A stretch of DNA of 40,135 nucleotides from Ignavibacteriales bacterium (GCA_003567775.1 PWYR01000023.1:1-40135); one strand, 5' to 3'; shown: positions 25,352 through 33,384, counted from the first letter of the stretch. Notes: generated by a model from the sequence alone, not told the origin. A program made the numbers and translations.

Positions 25352-26569
25352 TTAGTTACTAAATCCGCCGAAACCACTTCGACCGCGCATCCGTTGCTGC
25401 CACTCAAGCGCTGCCTGGCGGGCACGGCTCGTTGTTCTCACCACGATTTCCTCGCCTCCCTCCAGTCCGTCCACGATCTCGGTAAAATCAAAATTACTAA
25501 TGCCCACTATTACTCTTATTGGTTTTACTTCTTCGCCGTCTTTCACCATTACAATTTTCATATTCGAACGATCAACACCTTCAGGCAAACCGCGCATTGC
25601 CATCGGCTCACCATCGCCGCGTTGCTGCATCATCATCGCCGGATCGACAAGCGCTTCATTCGGTACTTTTACGATATTGTGTTTGCTTGCAATCTCGAGC
25701 TCAACGTCGGCAGACATACCGGCTTTTAAAAGACTTCCCTCGTTGGGCACGAGAATAGTCACACGAAATGTCGTAATATTCTGCTCCGTCCTTCCTTGCG
25801 GTGAAACACGTATTACCTCGCCGGTAAACAATTTATCCGGATAGGCGTCTGCAATAATTCGTGCTTTTTGTCCCGAGCGTACTCTTCCGATATCCACTTC
25901 GTCGACATTCGCTTTGACGTGTACATATTCCATATCGGCAACGGTTGCAAGCAGGGTGCCGCCGCCGACAGTTGTTACCCCGGAAGATATGATTTGACCA
26001 ATCTCGACATCTTTCGTTAGCATAATACCGTCAATGGGAGCGCGAACAATGGTTTCCTCCATTCGTTCTTCAGCAAGCTGAAGTGAGGAATTTGCGCGAA
26101 CGAGCTGCGAGCGTGCGCGTACTTCTTCAACCCTGACACGATCCATTTCTTCTGCGGAAATTAAGCCGCGCTCAAATAGTTGTTCGGACCGTTTTAGATT
26201 GTTTTGCGATTGCGTGAGATTTGCCTCTGCAACCATCAAATCCGCGCGTGCCTGCTCGAGATCGTTGCGAGCGACGCTCTGATCGAGTCGTGCTATCAAT
26301 CCTCCGCGTCTGACCAGATCGCCCTCTTCGACAGACATCTCTTCAATTTGACCGCTTGCCTTCGACTTGATCTCGACCCTGTTGATCGGTTCAACAACAC
26401 CGTTTGCCGATACGAGCACTTCAAGGTCTCCCCGCTCAACCGTAAGCACACGTTCATAGACAGGAGATGCCTGATCTGCTTTCGAGTCTCCGCCAAAGAA
26501 TGCCGACCATAAAAAGAATAGAGCAATCCCTATCACTCCAACTACAACAATCCATTTTGTAGCTTTCAT
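25352..26569 (-). CDS. MacA-like periplasmic adaptor protein
   Basis: 405 residues. The N-terminus is a single membrane anchor (WIVVVGVIGIALFFLWSAFF) without a lipobox cysteine. Domain order is lipoyl half (VLVSANGVVEPINRVEIKSK, GDLVRRGGLIARLDQSVA), alpha-hairpin (NDLEQARADLMVAEANLTQS to LVRANSSLQLAEERMEE), second lipoyl half (TIVRAPIDGIMLTKDVEIGQ), barrel and membrane-proximal domain, with a Met-rich loop (PAMMMQQRGDGEPMAM) near residue 300. It pairs with the MacB-like permease after it. The ribosome site GGAGGAGAG before ATG 26569 is strong. It belongs to a family that links inner-membrane transporters to TolC. The Met-rich loop might bind a metal, which is conjecture. Confidence 0.9.
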   Translation of the reverse strand: MKATKWIVVVGVIGIALFFLWSAFFGGDSKADQASPVYERVLTVERGDLEVLVSANGVVEPINRVEIKSKASGQIEEMSVEEGDLVRRGGLIARLDQSVARNDLEQARADLMVAEANLTQSQNNLKRSEQLFERGLISAEEMDRVRVEEVRARSQLVRANSSLQLAEERMEETIVRAPIDGIMLTKDVEIGQIISSGVTTVGGGTLLATVADMEYVHVKANVDEVDIGRVRSGQKARIIADAYPDKLFTGEVIRVSPQGRTEQNITTFRVTILVPNEGSLLKAGMSADVELEIASKHNIVKVPNEALVDPAMMMQQRGDGEPMAMRGLPEGVDRSNMKIVMVKDGEEVKPIRVIVGISNFDFTEIVDGLEGGEEIVVRTTSRARQAALEWQQRMRGRSGFGGFSN

Positions 26570-26592
26570 ACTTCTTTCTCTCCTCCAAAAAA

Positions 26593-26976
26593 TTATCTGT
26601 GTTTCCTGCGTTTTTTCATATATTCCGAATACTCCTCGAGGAATTTTTCATACTCCGCAAGCTGCTCCTGCATCAATATGGAACGAACTTCATCCTGTAA
26701 ACTATCAATGTGCGCCCTGAATTGTTTTCGGTATTGAGAGTGAAGTTCGCTCATCTTGTCGTGACTTTCCTCTACCAATGCATCATATTTGACAATCTGT
26801 TCCTCGTTTAAGTTTAATCGGTCTTTTACATATTCCGATACATTGCCGTATGGAGATTTGTGTTCTTTTCGTGCTTCGGCGTCGCTCATTATAGTGGACA
26901 AAGAGAAGCCAGCAACGGCGCCTAATAAAAAAGTCACCGCTATAAGAACAAGCGCTCTTAGTTTATTTCGTTTCAT
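26593..26976 (-). CDS. Small periplasmic Spy/CpxP-like helical protein
   Basis: 127 residues: an N-terminal hydrophobic segment (LVLIAVTFLLGAVAGFSLST) followed by an all-helical, highly charged domain. Pieces resemble the LTxxQ repeat of the Spy/CpxP/ZraP group: LNLNEEQIVKYDALVEE near residue 53 and MQEQLAEYEKFLEEY near residue 102. It ends in a basic tail (MKKRRKHR). Spy and CpxP are periplasmic chaperones or stress sensors that restrain envelope-stress systems. Its position between the anti-sigma gene and the efflux genes suggests a sensor or feedback role in this operon. The gap to the anti-sigma gene is 29 bases and to the MacA-like gene 23 bases, supporting co-transcription. The family call is by motif likeness only. 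Confidence 0.7.
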   Translation of the reverse strand: MKRNKLRALVLIAVTFLLGAVAGFSLSTIMSDAEARKEHKSPYGNVSEYVKDRLNLNEEQIVKYDALVEESHDKMSELHSQYRKQFRAHIDSLQDEVRSILMQEQLAEYEKFLEEYSEYMKKRRKHR

Positions 26977-27005
26977 AGTTGTGTACTATTATTTTGTAAA
27001 TAAGT

Positions 27006-27482
27006 TTATCGTAGTGTGAGTAAAAGTGAAACTACGTCGTCATGCGTAATCTCTTCTTTTTCAAGCACCTCGCTCTCGACTCCATTTGTAATAACGAGTT
27101 CATCGACAATCAGAATGTCTATTGCCCCGTCCTCAGGGAAAAACATTATAGCCATCAATATGAGGACGAGCGTGGTGACGGTCGCAACTACCTTCCTGCT
27201 CAGCCCTATTATATCTTCAAGTAATCCCATCTCTCCATACCCGCTAACCTCGTCCATCACCTGTGCGGTAAACGCAGGAGATAGATGTACGGCTTCGGGT
27301 TTAAATTTCTTAATAACCTCACCGGTAGTTTTGAATTCCTGCAACAACGATGAACATTTTGAACATGTTTTGATGTGATCCTGCATAGAGCGAATCTCAT
27401 CCGGTCCGCCCTCGTCATCTATAATCGTTGATATCAAATCCTCACCGGGAGGACACCGCTTTATGTTGTCATTTGTTTTCAT
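27006..27482 (-). CDS. Membrane-bound zinc-finger anti-sigma factor
   Basis: 158 residues. The cytoplasmic N-terminus holds a ZAS-type zinc site, His36-x3-Cys40-x2-Cys43 (DHIKTCSKCS), with a further Cys10 as a possible fourth ligand. One membrane helix follows at about residues 97-116 (KVVATVTTLVLILMAIMFFP), then a periplasmic tail of about 40 residues rich in acidic and valine residues. Its ATG overlaps the stop of the sigma gene (ATGA), the usual arrangement that keeps sigma and anti-sigma in balance. It should hold the sigma factor at the membrane until an envelope signal releases it, by proteolysis or by change at the zinc site. The periplasmic part is short, and no site-1 protease motif can be named. 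Confidence 0.87.
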   Translation of the reverse strand: MKTNDNIKRCPPGEDLISTIIDDEGGPDEIRSMQDHIKTCSKCSSLLQEFKTTGEVIKKFKPEAVHLSPAFTAQVMDEVSGYGEMGLLEDIIGLSRKVVATVTTLVLILMAIMFFPEDGAIDILIVDELVITNGVESEVLEKEEITHDDVVSLLLTLR

Positions 27483-28051
27483 ACATCACCTCGTAATGCG
27501 GGTGTGAGTATTTTTTTAAGCTCCGACCGCGCCCTGAACAGGCGCGATTTTACCGCCGGTATACTGATCTCCATTACGTTCGCTATTTCTTCGTAACGTA
27601 ATCCCTCTAACTCGCGCAACACTAAAATAGTCTTTGACTCGTTCGATAATTTTGAAAGCCCCCACTCGACCAGTTCTTTTACTTCACGCCGGTTAAATTC
27701 TTCGGGAACCTTAGCGCTCGAATAACTCGTACCCCGTAATCTCCCCAGGAGCCACTCATCGATTCCGTCAAGTGAGAGAATTCTCCTGAGCTTTTTCTTC
27801 CTGATATAATCTATCGAGTGATTTACGGCTATTCGATATAACCACGTCTGTAGCGTTGAATCGAATTTAAACCGCGGAAGCGATCCGTATGCTTTTATAA
27901 AAACGTCTTGAGTCAGATCTTCGACGTCAGCTTTGGATTCTACCATTGAATAAATCACGCGCGCAATTATATCTTTGTACCGATCTACAATATGCCGATA
28001 GGCATTGGTGTCGCCTTCGATACACTTTCGCACGAGCGAGAAATCGTCCAT
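27479..28051 (-). CDS. ECF-family (extracytoplasmic function) RNA polymerase sigma factor
   Basis: 190 residues. Region 2 is complete (YKDIIARVIYSMVESKADVE, DLTQDVFIKAYGSLPRFK, TWLYRIAVNHSIDYIRKKK) and region 4 has the helix-turn-helix (LEGLRYEEIANVMEISIPAV followed by KSRLFRARSELKKIL). There is no region 1 or 3, as expected for this class. It directs transcription of envelope-stress genes and, judging from the promoter at 28088-28113, its own operon. The gene order that follows, anti-sigma, Spy-like protein, two efflux systems, makes those genes the most likely targets. It is close to the RpoE/SigW type used by FCB bacteria. The start at 28051 has AGGA eight bases upstream. Confidence 0.92.
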   Translation of the reverse strand: MDDFSLVRKCIEGDTNAYRHIVDRYKDIIARVIYSMVESKADVEDLTQDVFIKAYGSLPRFKFDSTLQTWLYRIAVNHSIDYIRKKKLRRILSLDGIDEWLLGRLRGTSYSSAKVPEEFNRREVKELVEWGLSKLSNESKTILVLRELEGLRYEEIANVMEISIPAVKSRLFRARSELKKILTPALRGDV

Positions 28052-28087
28052 TATGCCGTTCCTGTTTCCCGCTTCATCAATGTATTT

Positions 28088-28113
28088 GACGAAAAATAAA
28101 TGTAAAAGTTTCC
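28088..28113 (-). promoter_or_regulatory. ECF-type promoter upstream of the sigma gene (likely self-regulated)
   Basis: On the - strand GGAAAC (28113-28108), a 16-base AT-rich spacer, then CGTCAAA with CGTC at 28091-28088. This matches the GGAAC-N15/16-CGTC pattern used by RpoE/SigW-type factors. The predicted start is near 28080, about 30 bases before ATG 28051. I saw no second copy of this spaced motif ahead of other genes in the window. Confidence 0.65.
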
Positions 28114-28173
28114 GGGATACATACTTTAAATCGTAAAAAAGGAGTGTTTAATCTTATATAGACGGATTTACCC

Positions 28174-28214
28174 AAAAAACGGATGGATTGGTCAGTTCTC
28201 TACCCGTATCCGTT
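28174..28214 (-). terminator. Probable terminator after mnmA
   Basis: On the - strand AACGGAT (28214-28208) pairs with ATCCGTT (28184-28178) across a 23-base loop and is followed by a run of six T (28179-28174). It starts six bases after the mnmA stop and would insulate the sigma-factor promoter from read-through. The stem is short for its loop. Confidence 0.4.
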
Positions 28215-28220
28215 AAAATT

Positions 28221-29333
28221 TTACTCTATTACTTGATCTATGGTCCCACCACCAACTACATCGTCTCTCTCATAAAATACAACACTTTGGCCGGGAGTTA
28301 TAGCGCGTTTCGGTTCATCGAAAACCACCTTGACACTATTATTTCCACCATCATATACAACTGCTTCACTGCCATCGTCCTTATAGCGTATTTTTGCCGT
28401 AACTCTCCGCCCCTCGCCCCAATCGCTATATTTGATCATATTCACATCACGGGCGATCATTTGCGTATGCATGAGATCGGTGTGTTTCCCCACTTCTATC
28501 GTGTTACTCTTATAATCGATCTTAGTCACATATACCGGTTCCGGGGTAGATAATCCAAGACCCTTTCGCTGTCCGATGGTGTAAAACGGAAACCCCTTAT
28601 GCTTGCCGATTACTTCGTCTTCCATTACAATATCTCCTCCGTCAACTCGCTCCTTAAGACCTTCAACATTATTTTTCAAGAAACGATTGTAATCATTATC
28701 GGGAATAAAGCAGATTTCATAGGATTCACTTTTAGACGCTGTTCGCAATCCGAACTTCTCCGCAAGCTGACGAACCTCCGGCTTGGTCAAATGACCGAGC
28801 GGAAATATCGTTCTGCTCAATGATTCCTGCGTCAATGTCCACATTGCATACGATTGATCTTTATTTGCATCCTTTCCGCGCGATACAACATACCGCCCCG
28901 ATTGCTCGTCATTACGCACCTGTGCAAAGTGTCCGGTTGCAATATATTCCGCACCGATGAGATCGGCTTTTTTGAGCATCTCCTCCCACTTGATCGTACG
29001 GTTGCAAATAACACAAGGATTGGGCGTTCGACCGCTAAGATATTCATCGACAAAATATTGGATCACGTTTTTATCAAACGGCTCGGTAAAGTCGACGACA
29101 TAATGCGGAATACCGAGCTTATCGCACACCAATCGCGCATCGTTAATGCCGTCCAGAGAGCAGCAACTCGACTCGTTGCCGATATTCCCGCCGACATCCT
29201 CATAACGGTATGTCTTGATGGTAACCCCGATCACGTTATAGCCCTGCTCAACAAGCACGGCAGCGGAGACGGAGCTGTCAACGCCGCCGCTCATTCCAAC
29301 CAGGACTGTTGTATTTTTACCGTTTGACTTCAT
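28221..29333 (-). CDS. mnmA: tRNA-specific 2-thiouridylase MnmA
   Basis: 370 residues, full length. The ATP-pyrophosphatase P-loop is GMSGGVDSSVSA near the N-terminus. The first catalytic cysteine is in NPCVICN, the second in EICFIP, and RGKDANKDQSYAMWTL is the tRNA-contacting region. IATGHFAQV and FYTIGQRKGLG are further family hallmarks. The enzyme thiolates U34 in the wobble position of Lys, Glu and Gln tRNAs in the cytosol, using sulfur passed from a cysteine desulfurase. The N-terminal insertion after TIKTYRYEDVGGN, with a CC pair, is typical of one branch of MnmA. Its start codon overlaps the stop of a HEPN remnant by ATGA, a leftover junction unrelated to thiolation. Confidence 0.95.
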   Translation of the reverse strand: MKSNGKNTTVLVGMSGGVDSSVSAAVLVEQGYNVIGVTIKTYRYEDVGGNIGNESSCCSLDGINDARLVCDKLGIPHYVVDFTEPFDKNVIQYFVDEYLSGRTPNPCVICNRTIKWEEMLKKADLIGAEYIATGHFAQVRNDEQSGRYVVSRGKDANKDQSYAMWTLTQESLSRTIFPLGHLTKPEVRQLAEKFGLRTASKSESYEICFIPDNDYNRFLKNNVEGLKERVDGGDIVMEDEVIGKHKGFPFYTIGQRKGLGLSTPEPVYVTKIDYKSNTIEVGKHTDLMHTQMIARDVNMIKYSDWGEGRRVTAKIRYKDDGSEAVVYDGGNNSVKVVFDEPKRAITPGQSVVFYERDDVVGGGTIDQVIE

Positions 29334-29564
29334 AGTGATTTGTTAAACCAACCAATGAGCTGTCCATGTTTCGATGTTTCAAAATGATTTGCTAGTCCTA
29401 ATGCCATTAATGGGTAGAACATTCCATAATAAATCCTATTAACTGCTGACCGAAATCTATTGTTATCAATGAGAACCAAATAATATAACATCCTTTACCG
29501 GCTTCTCATAGTTTTTAAATAAATACTTTTTCAAATCCGTCAATATTTTTTTATTATTGTTCAT
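29330..29564 (-). pseudogene. Fused remnant of a MNT nucleotidyltransferase / HEPN toxin-antitoxin pair
   Basis: ATG 29564 opens MNNNKKILTDLKKYLFKNYE KPVKDVILFGSH (a 32-codon frame ending at 29466-29468). LKKYLF...VKDVILFGS is the head of minimal nucleotidyltransferase (MNT) antitoxins, broken off within the GSxARG nucleotide-binding motif. Immediately after, in the next frame, comes the tail of a HEPN protein: RFRSAVNRIYYGMFYPLMAL, then GLANHFETSKHGQLIGWFNK, ending at a TGA shared with the mnmA ATG. The C-terminal half of MNT and N-terminal half of HEPN are missing, so one deletion spanning the junction of the two genes explains it. Intact MNT/HEPN pairs are known toxin-antitoxin systems; this one is inactive. 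It follows the DUF2442 gene. Confidence 0.75.
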
Positions 29565-29573
29565 CATTGTCAT

Positions 29574-29870
29574 TCATCCTCGTGTTCCTGATTCTTGCTT
29601 TAATTCCCTGTGTTCTGGTTTTAAGCCGTGATAAAGAACGTCTGGGTCAATGTCTGCGTTGTTCTCCCAAACAATCGTGCCCATGCGTTTATCAACTTTT
29701 ACAGAACGAAACATATCTGGATTGCTTCGTATCGGCTTAAATATGGGGCCCCGTAAATAAGGCTCAAGATCCATATCCCTTTGAGTACCATCAGTAAATT
29801 CTAATCGTACCCAAAAATCATTCAGTACTTCAACAGATTTGATACGGACAAGTCGTTCTATTTTCATCAT
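29574..29870 (-). CDS. DUF2442 domain protein
   Basis: 98 residues. The body VEVLNDFWVRLEFTDGTQRD followed by MDLEPYLRGPIFKPIR and the end VWENNADIDPDVLY match the small DUF2442 family well: a single compact beta-rich domain with the D-G-T/x-x-D-L core. ATG codons at 29870 and 29867 are both possible; AAGGAG lies immediately before them and favours 29867. It sits nine bases after the DUF4160 gene. The pair is frequently found together and has been proposed as a toxin-antitoxin-like module, but I know of no proven mechanism. Downstream are the dead MNT/HEPN remnant and mnmA. Confidence 0.85.
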   Translation of the reverse strand: MMKIERLVRIKSVEVLNDFWVRLEFTDGTQRDMDLEPYLRGPIFKPIRSNPDMFRSVKVDKRMGTIVWENNADIDPDVLYHGLKPEHRELKQESGTRG

Positions 29871-29879
29871 AACTCCTTC

Positions 29880-30140
29880 TTAAACAAGCGGTTCAATGTC
29901 ATTCAATTCCTCACCTCGTCGTGCCAGTAACCAATTTTCCCACAATCCATCACGATGGAGATCAGCCCACTCAATTACCATGTTATGGACACGGCGTGGA
30001 AGTTGGCCAACATATACCCGCAGAGTGTCGATTTCATACAATGCTTCATCTCCACTGTACTCCGCGTGAAAGTGAGGCGGTGCATGATCGTTATAGTGCA
30101 TATAAATTTCAATACCGTAAAACCGACTCACACAAGGCAT
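29880..30140 (-). CDS. DUF4160 domain protein
   Basis: 86 residues covering the whole family: FYGIEIYMHYNDHAPPHFHA with the conserved H-x-P-P-H-F-H motif near the N-terminus, then VGQLPRRVHNMVIEWADLHR and a helical tail. The histidine cluster suggests a metal site, though no activity is established. It pairs with the DUF2442 gene, nine bases downstream. Both are small, mobile-looking and lie in a gap between housekeeping genes, consistent with an acquired module. Confidence 0.87.
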   Translation of the reverse strand: MPCVSRFYGIEIYMHYNDHAPPHFHAEYSGDEALYEIDTLRVYVGQLPRRVHNMVIEWADLHRDGLWENWLLARRGEELNDIEPLV

Positions 30141-30209
30141 TATTTTCTTATTATCCCAACTGATTTAAACAAATGATTAATATAATAAATTCCGTGAAAT
30201 TATGATATA

Positions 30210-32261
30210 TCAGAACCGTGCATCGATTTGCATCAGGACAACCCCGAGCGCCGAACCATCGGTTTCCTGAAAACCGCTGCCGATAAATTCTCCGTCGCTT
30301 CTAAAAAGCTCATTGTATTTTATCGATATGGTAAAATTATCGAATGGCGTATACTGAGCGCCAAATGAGAGCACGGCGCCCTGACCGTTTAGAAGAACGG
30401 TACGCACTCTCCCCGGCATATCATATTCGGAGGTATATAGGCGCGAATCGAATGATTCCGTTCCGAATAAAAGATATCGTGCATTAATCCGAAGATTACT
30501 TCGTGCATTCCACCGGACATCGGCGGCGACATACGAACCGGTTTCGCCGTCGCCAAATGTGGAATAAGAAACAAAAACCTTTTCATATTGTAAACGTAAT
30601 CGAAACGACCTGTGCGGATCGGTGATGAAGTTGATGCGAACGTTATTCTGAATGCGATCTGCGAGTGTACGCTCGTTAATACCATCCAATGATTCAACAA
30701 CCGGTATAGCACGGGAACGCCGGCGTGCTCTCGTATCAAACATTGTTGCCGCGCCGACCGGATATTCCACGCGCAATAATACATCGCTGCCGTTTACCGG
30801 TAGTCCCGGTGAACGAAAATCGTTCGCAAACGAATACAAATCAAAATATCCTTCGAACAAATGACGCGGTGCAGGGCGAAATCGCACACCGAGATATACG
30901 CCGTGTTCGTCATCCGCAGGACCCCTTCGTTCCGAGAACGGAAAACCGTACATACTTATATACTCCGAAGGATACGAACGGTACACAAATGATGCGTCCA
31001 CCCCCTGTGCTACGGGAATCGTAACGCCCGTAATGATTGCAATATCTCTCACGGGCAGCCGCGTCGCCGCTTCTCCGAATAAAGCAATGTTCCGGTAGTT
31101 CACTATCCAATCTATACTGCCATGATCGTTTCTCTCGCCGGCAAACCGTGATAGAACATCCGGTTTGAATTCCCGATTATACCGTAACGAATATGCCGTT
31201 AACCCGATAGTGATGTTCCGGAAAAATGATTGTCGAAGATGAGCGCCGAACAATGTTTCTGTAAGTGCATTCCTCTTTTCGCGGTCGGTTTCCGTTCGGT
31301 AAACTGGGTAGGTAATCAACGTTCTGACCGATCCATCATCGTACACTGTTGCAGCACGCGGAGTGTGTCCATAAAAAAATATCGCTTCGGTTGAGGAGAG
31401 ATTAAACGAGACCGTTCCCCCTCTGAAACGGTAATGTTCCGAACGCGACGCCGCCGGGCGCACACCTGCGGATCGTCGTATCACCCCACGCGCCGGGTTT
31501 CCGCTTTTTGCTATCCCGAACCCCGACCACAACAGCAACCCCTGTCCGAGATGCAGTCGATAATCACCGACCGTCACATGTATCTTCTTACGAAAGAATC
31601 TCAGAGAGATATATCCGGAACTTCTCTCGGTTAACGATCTTTCACCGGCCGATTTGGCAATAATAAGCCCGCCATATATCGATGGAGTTAGCCCGATCAA
31701 TACCCGCTGATAAGTTGTAAGCGGAGACCCGAGATAGTGATTTTCCCTGTAACCACGGCGTTCATGAATCTCGGACGAAAAATGTGATCGTAAAGTAATC
31801 TGCGGAATAAAGCGGCGTCGAACTATATCCGGTATCCCGATATAAATAAAATTCAGTAATAAATGAACACGCTCACGACCAATGCCGTCAACTGAATATA
31901 AATCCGATTGTGTATCATACCTGCCGCGTTCCTCTCTTGTTGCAATTATTCTACCGATCTCATGTTCATTTAAAAAAGGGAGCGTTCCGAGTTCCGATCG
32001 CGTCGCGGAGTTAATGTCTATCGGAACCTCCCGCAGAGATTCAACGTAATCGATCAATTGATCCGCGTCATCCGCTTCCAGCTCCGTTGTGATCTCCTCG
32101 ATATAAGAGATATAGGCGCTCCGAACGGAATCCTGCACCGATGAGCCGGCGTGTTCCTGCGCTTGCACAGTATAGCAAATCAACAGCGCACAAAAACTAA
32201 TCGCCGCCGGGATGAAAATGCCGCCGCCGGTATTCGAGAATATTTGCAATTGTTCTTTCAC
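30210..32261 (-). CDS. Outer-membrane protein with N-terminal helix-hairpin-helix region and beta-barrel
   Basis: 683 residues starting at GTG 32261 (AGGG six bases upstream), inside the 3' end of the preceding gene (65-base overlap). A signal peptide (FIPAAISFCALLICYTVQAQ) is followed by a helical region with ComEA-like helix-hairpin-helix pieces: VPIDINSATRSELGTLPFLN and YDTQSDLYSVDGIGRERVHL. From about residue 150 on the chain is beta-rich with alternating Tyr/Arg/Phe, QITLRSHFSSEIHERRGY and so on, ending LGVVLMQIDARF with terminal Phe, as in outer-membrane barrels. HhH domains bind DNA non-specifically; combining one with a barrel is unusual. It is translationally coupled to the PorV-HhH gene. 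Function unknown; DNA handling at the cell surface is a guess. Confidence 0.78.
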   Translation of the reverse strand: MKEQLQIFSNTGGGIFIPAAISFCALLICYTVQAQEHAGSSVQDSVRSAYISYIEEITTELEADDADQLIDYVESLREVPIDINSATRSELGTLPFLNEHEIGRIIATREERGRYDTQSDLYSVDGIGRERVHLLLNFIYIGIPDIVRRRFIPQITLRSHFSSEIHERRGYRENHYLGSPLTTYQRVLIGLTPSIYGGLIIAKSAGERSLTERSSGYISLRFFRKKIHVTVGDYRLHLGQGLLLWSGFGIAKSGNPARGVIRRSAGVRPAASRSEHYRFRGGTVSFNLSSTEAIFFYGHTPRAATVYDDGSVRTLITYPVYRTETDREKRNALTETLFGAHLRQSFFRNITIGLTAYSLRYNREFKPDVLSRFAGERNDHGSIDWIVNYRNIALFGEAATRLPVRDIAIITGVTIPVAQGVDASFVYRSYPSEYISMYGFPFSERRGPADDEHGVYLGVRFRPAPRHLFEGYFDLYSFANDFRSPGLPVNGSDVLLRVEYPVGAATMFDTRARRRSRAIPVVESLDGINERTLADRIQNNVRINFITDPHRSFRLRLQYEKVFVSYSTFGDGETGSYVAADVRWNARSNLRINARYLLFGTESFDSRLYTSEYDMPGRVRTVLLNGQGAVLSFGAQYTPFDNFTISIKYNELFRSDGEFIGSGFQETDGSALGVVLMQIDARF

Positions 32262-33384
32262 CTATTCCCTGAACATTTTGAATGTCATGCAGTGTCTGAA
32301 ACGGACCGTTATCATATCTGAAAGAGATAATTCGTCTTGCCATAACGGCGCCGATTCCGGGCAACCCGATTAATTCGGTTTCGTTTGCGGTATTTAAAAA
32401 TTCTAGTAACGATTGTATAACGGGATCCTGAATTCTTGGAATAAATTCGGTATCCAGCAGAAGCTGTTCAATTGCAAGAGAAGGACGTATACCTACCGCA
32501 GGTACAATCTCCGGCGGGACGGAACGTCTTTGTTCTCTGCCCGACGATAACCTAAATGTTACCGTAATGAAGTGCGTTTGCCCGAGTTCAAGATGCCATT
32601 GAAGTGCATAATCTACCTGTATGTTCCGATGCACAAGCGAAAACCCACCGGTAGCCCTCGCCGGTCTATCGTTCATGCCTGCGCGAACAATAAAATATTC
32701 CGTTAGAAAATACTCCGCACCGAAACGAAACTCCGGATCGAACAGTATATCTTTTTCTACTTCAGCAGCTATATTGATCATCGGGTGCGGGCGATATAGC
32801 AATCCTGCGCGAATAACCTGCGGAAGCTTATTTTCATGAGCGCCAATTGCCGGTCGGTTAATGTTGGACACGACAAAACCCGTAGACAGCTTCTCCGTTA
32901 TATCCGCACGAACACCGGCAGTAATACCGGCGGTAGACGCGCTTCCATATCGTTCAATTGACAGATAATACCAGTTTATTGTACCGCCCACAGCCAACCG
33001 GTCGCCGACCGGGCGCGCGGCGGAAAAGGCTACGGTTGTTTCGGCGTAAAGATCGAACCCGAATCGATGTATTGCAGCCGCTGCGGCGCCGATTGACGAG
33101 GGGAAAATCAACGTTGCAGCAGAGGACTGAAGCTCTGATAGCGCGAATCTTCCCGGGATATAAGCAGCCGATGCACTTATATTGTTAATTGATGCATACA
33201 TTGCGGGATTAACCAATGCAGCCCACGGGTCGTTTTGAAGCAACAAACCCGATCCGCCATAAGACGCCGGACGCGCGCCGAGGACGTGCTGCTCAAACTG
33301 TGCAAAAGTCCTTTGAAAACCGCACGTAATCATAATAATCCCGAGTAGTAGAAACAAACCGCTTTGCTTGACCGTCGTATACAT
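32197..33384 (-). CDS. PorV/PorQ-like barrel fused to a C-terminal ComEA-type HhH domain
   Basis: 395 residues. A signal peptide (LFLLLGIIMITCGFQRTFAQ) leads into the PorV/PorQ-type start: LGARPASYGGSGLLLQNDPW AALVNPAM. A beta-barrel region runs to about residue 275 (ending ITVTFRLSSG). The last 65 residues form a helix-hairpin-helix domain: LLEFLNTANETELIGLPGIG followed by AVMARRIISFR and VQGIGERTIANILEYRRR, the ComEA pattern. The two domains on one chain place a DNA-binding fold on the periplasmic or surface side of the outer membrane. The next gene also has HhH regions and starts inside this one. The start shares a 53-base divergent region with porD, linking it to the type IX secretion neighbourhood. 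Confidence 0.78.
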   Translation of the reverse strand: MYTTVKQSGLFLLLGIIMITCGFQRTFAQFEQHVLGARPASYGGSGLLLQNDPWAALVNPAMYASINNISASAAYIPGRFALSELQSSAATLIFPSSIGAAAAAIHRFGFDLYAETTVAFSAARPVGDRLAVGGTINWYYLSIERYGSASTAGITAGVRADITEKLSTGFVVSNINRPAIGAHENKLPQVIRAGLLYRPHPMINIAAEVEKDILFDPEFRFGAEYFLTEYFIVRAGMNDRPARATGGFSLVHRNIQVDYALQWHLELGQTHFITVTFRLSSGREQRRSVPPEIVPAVGIRPSLAIEQLLLDTEFIPRIQDPVIQSLLEFLNTANETELIGLPGIGAVMARRIISFRYDNGPFQTLHDIQNVQGIGERTIANILEYRRRHFHPGGD

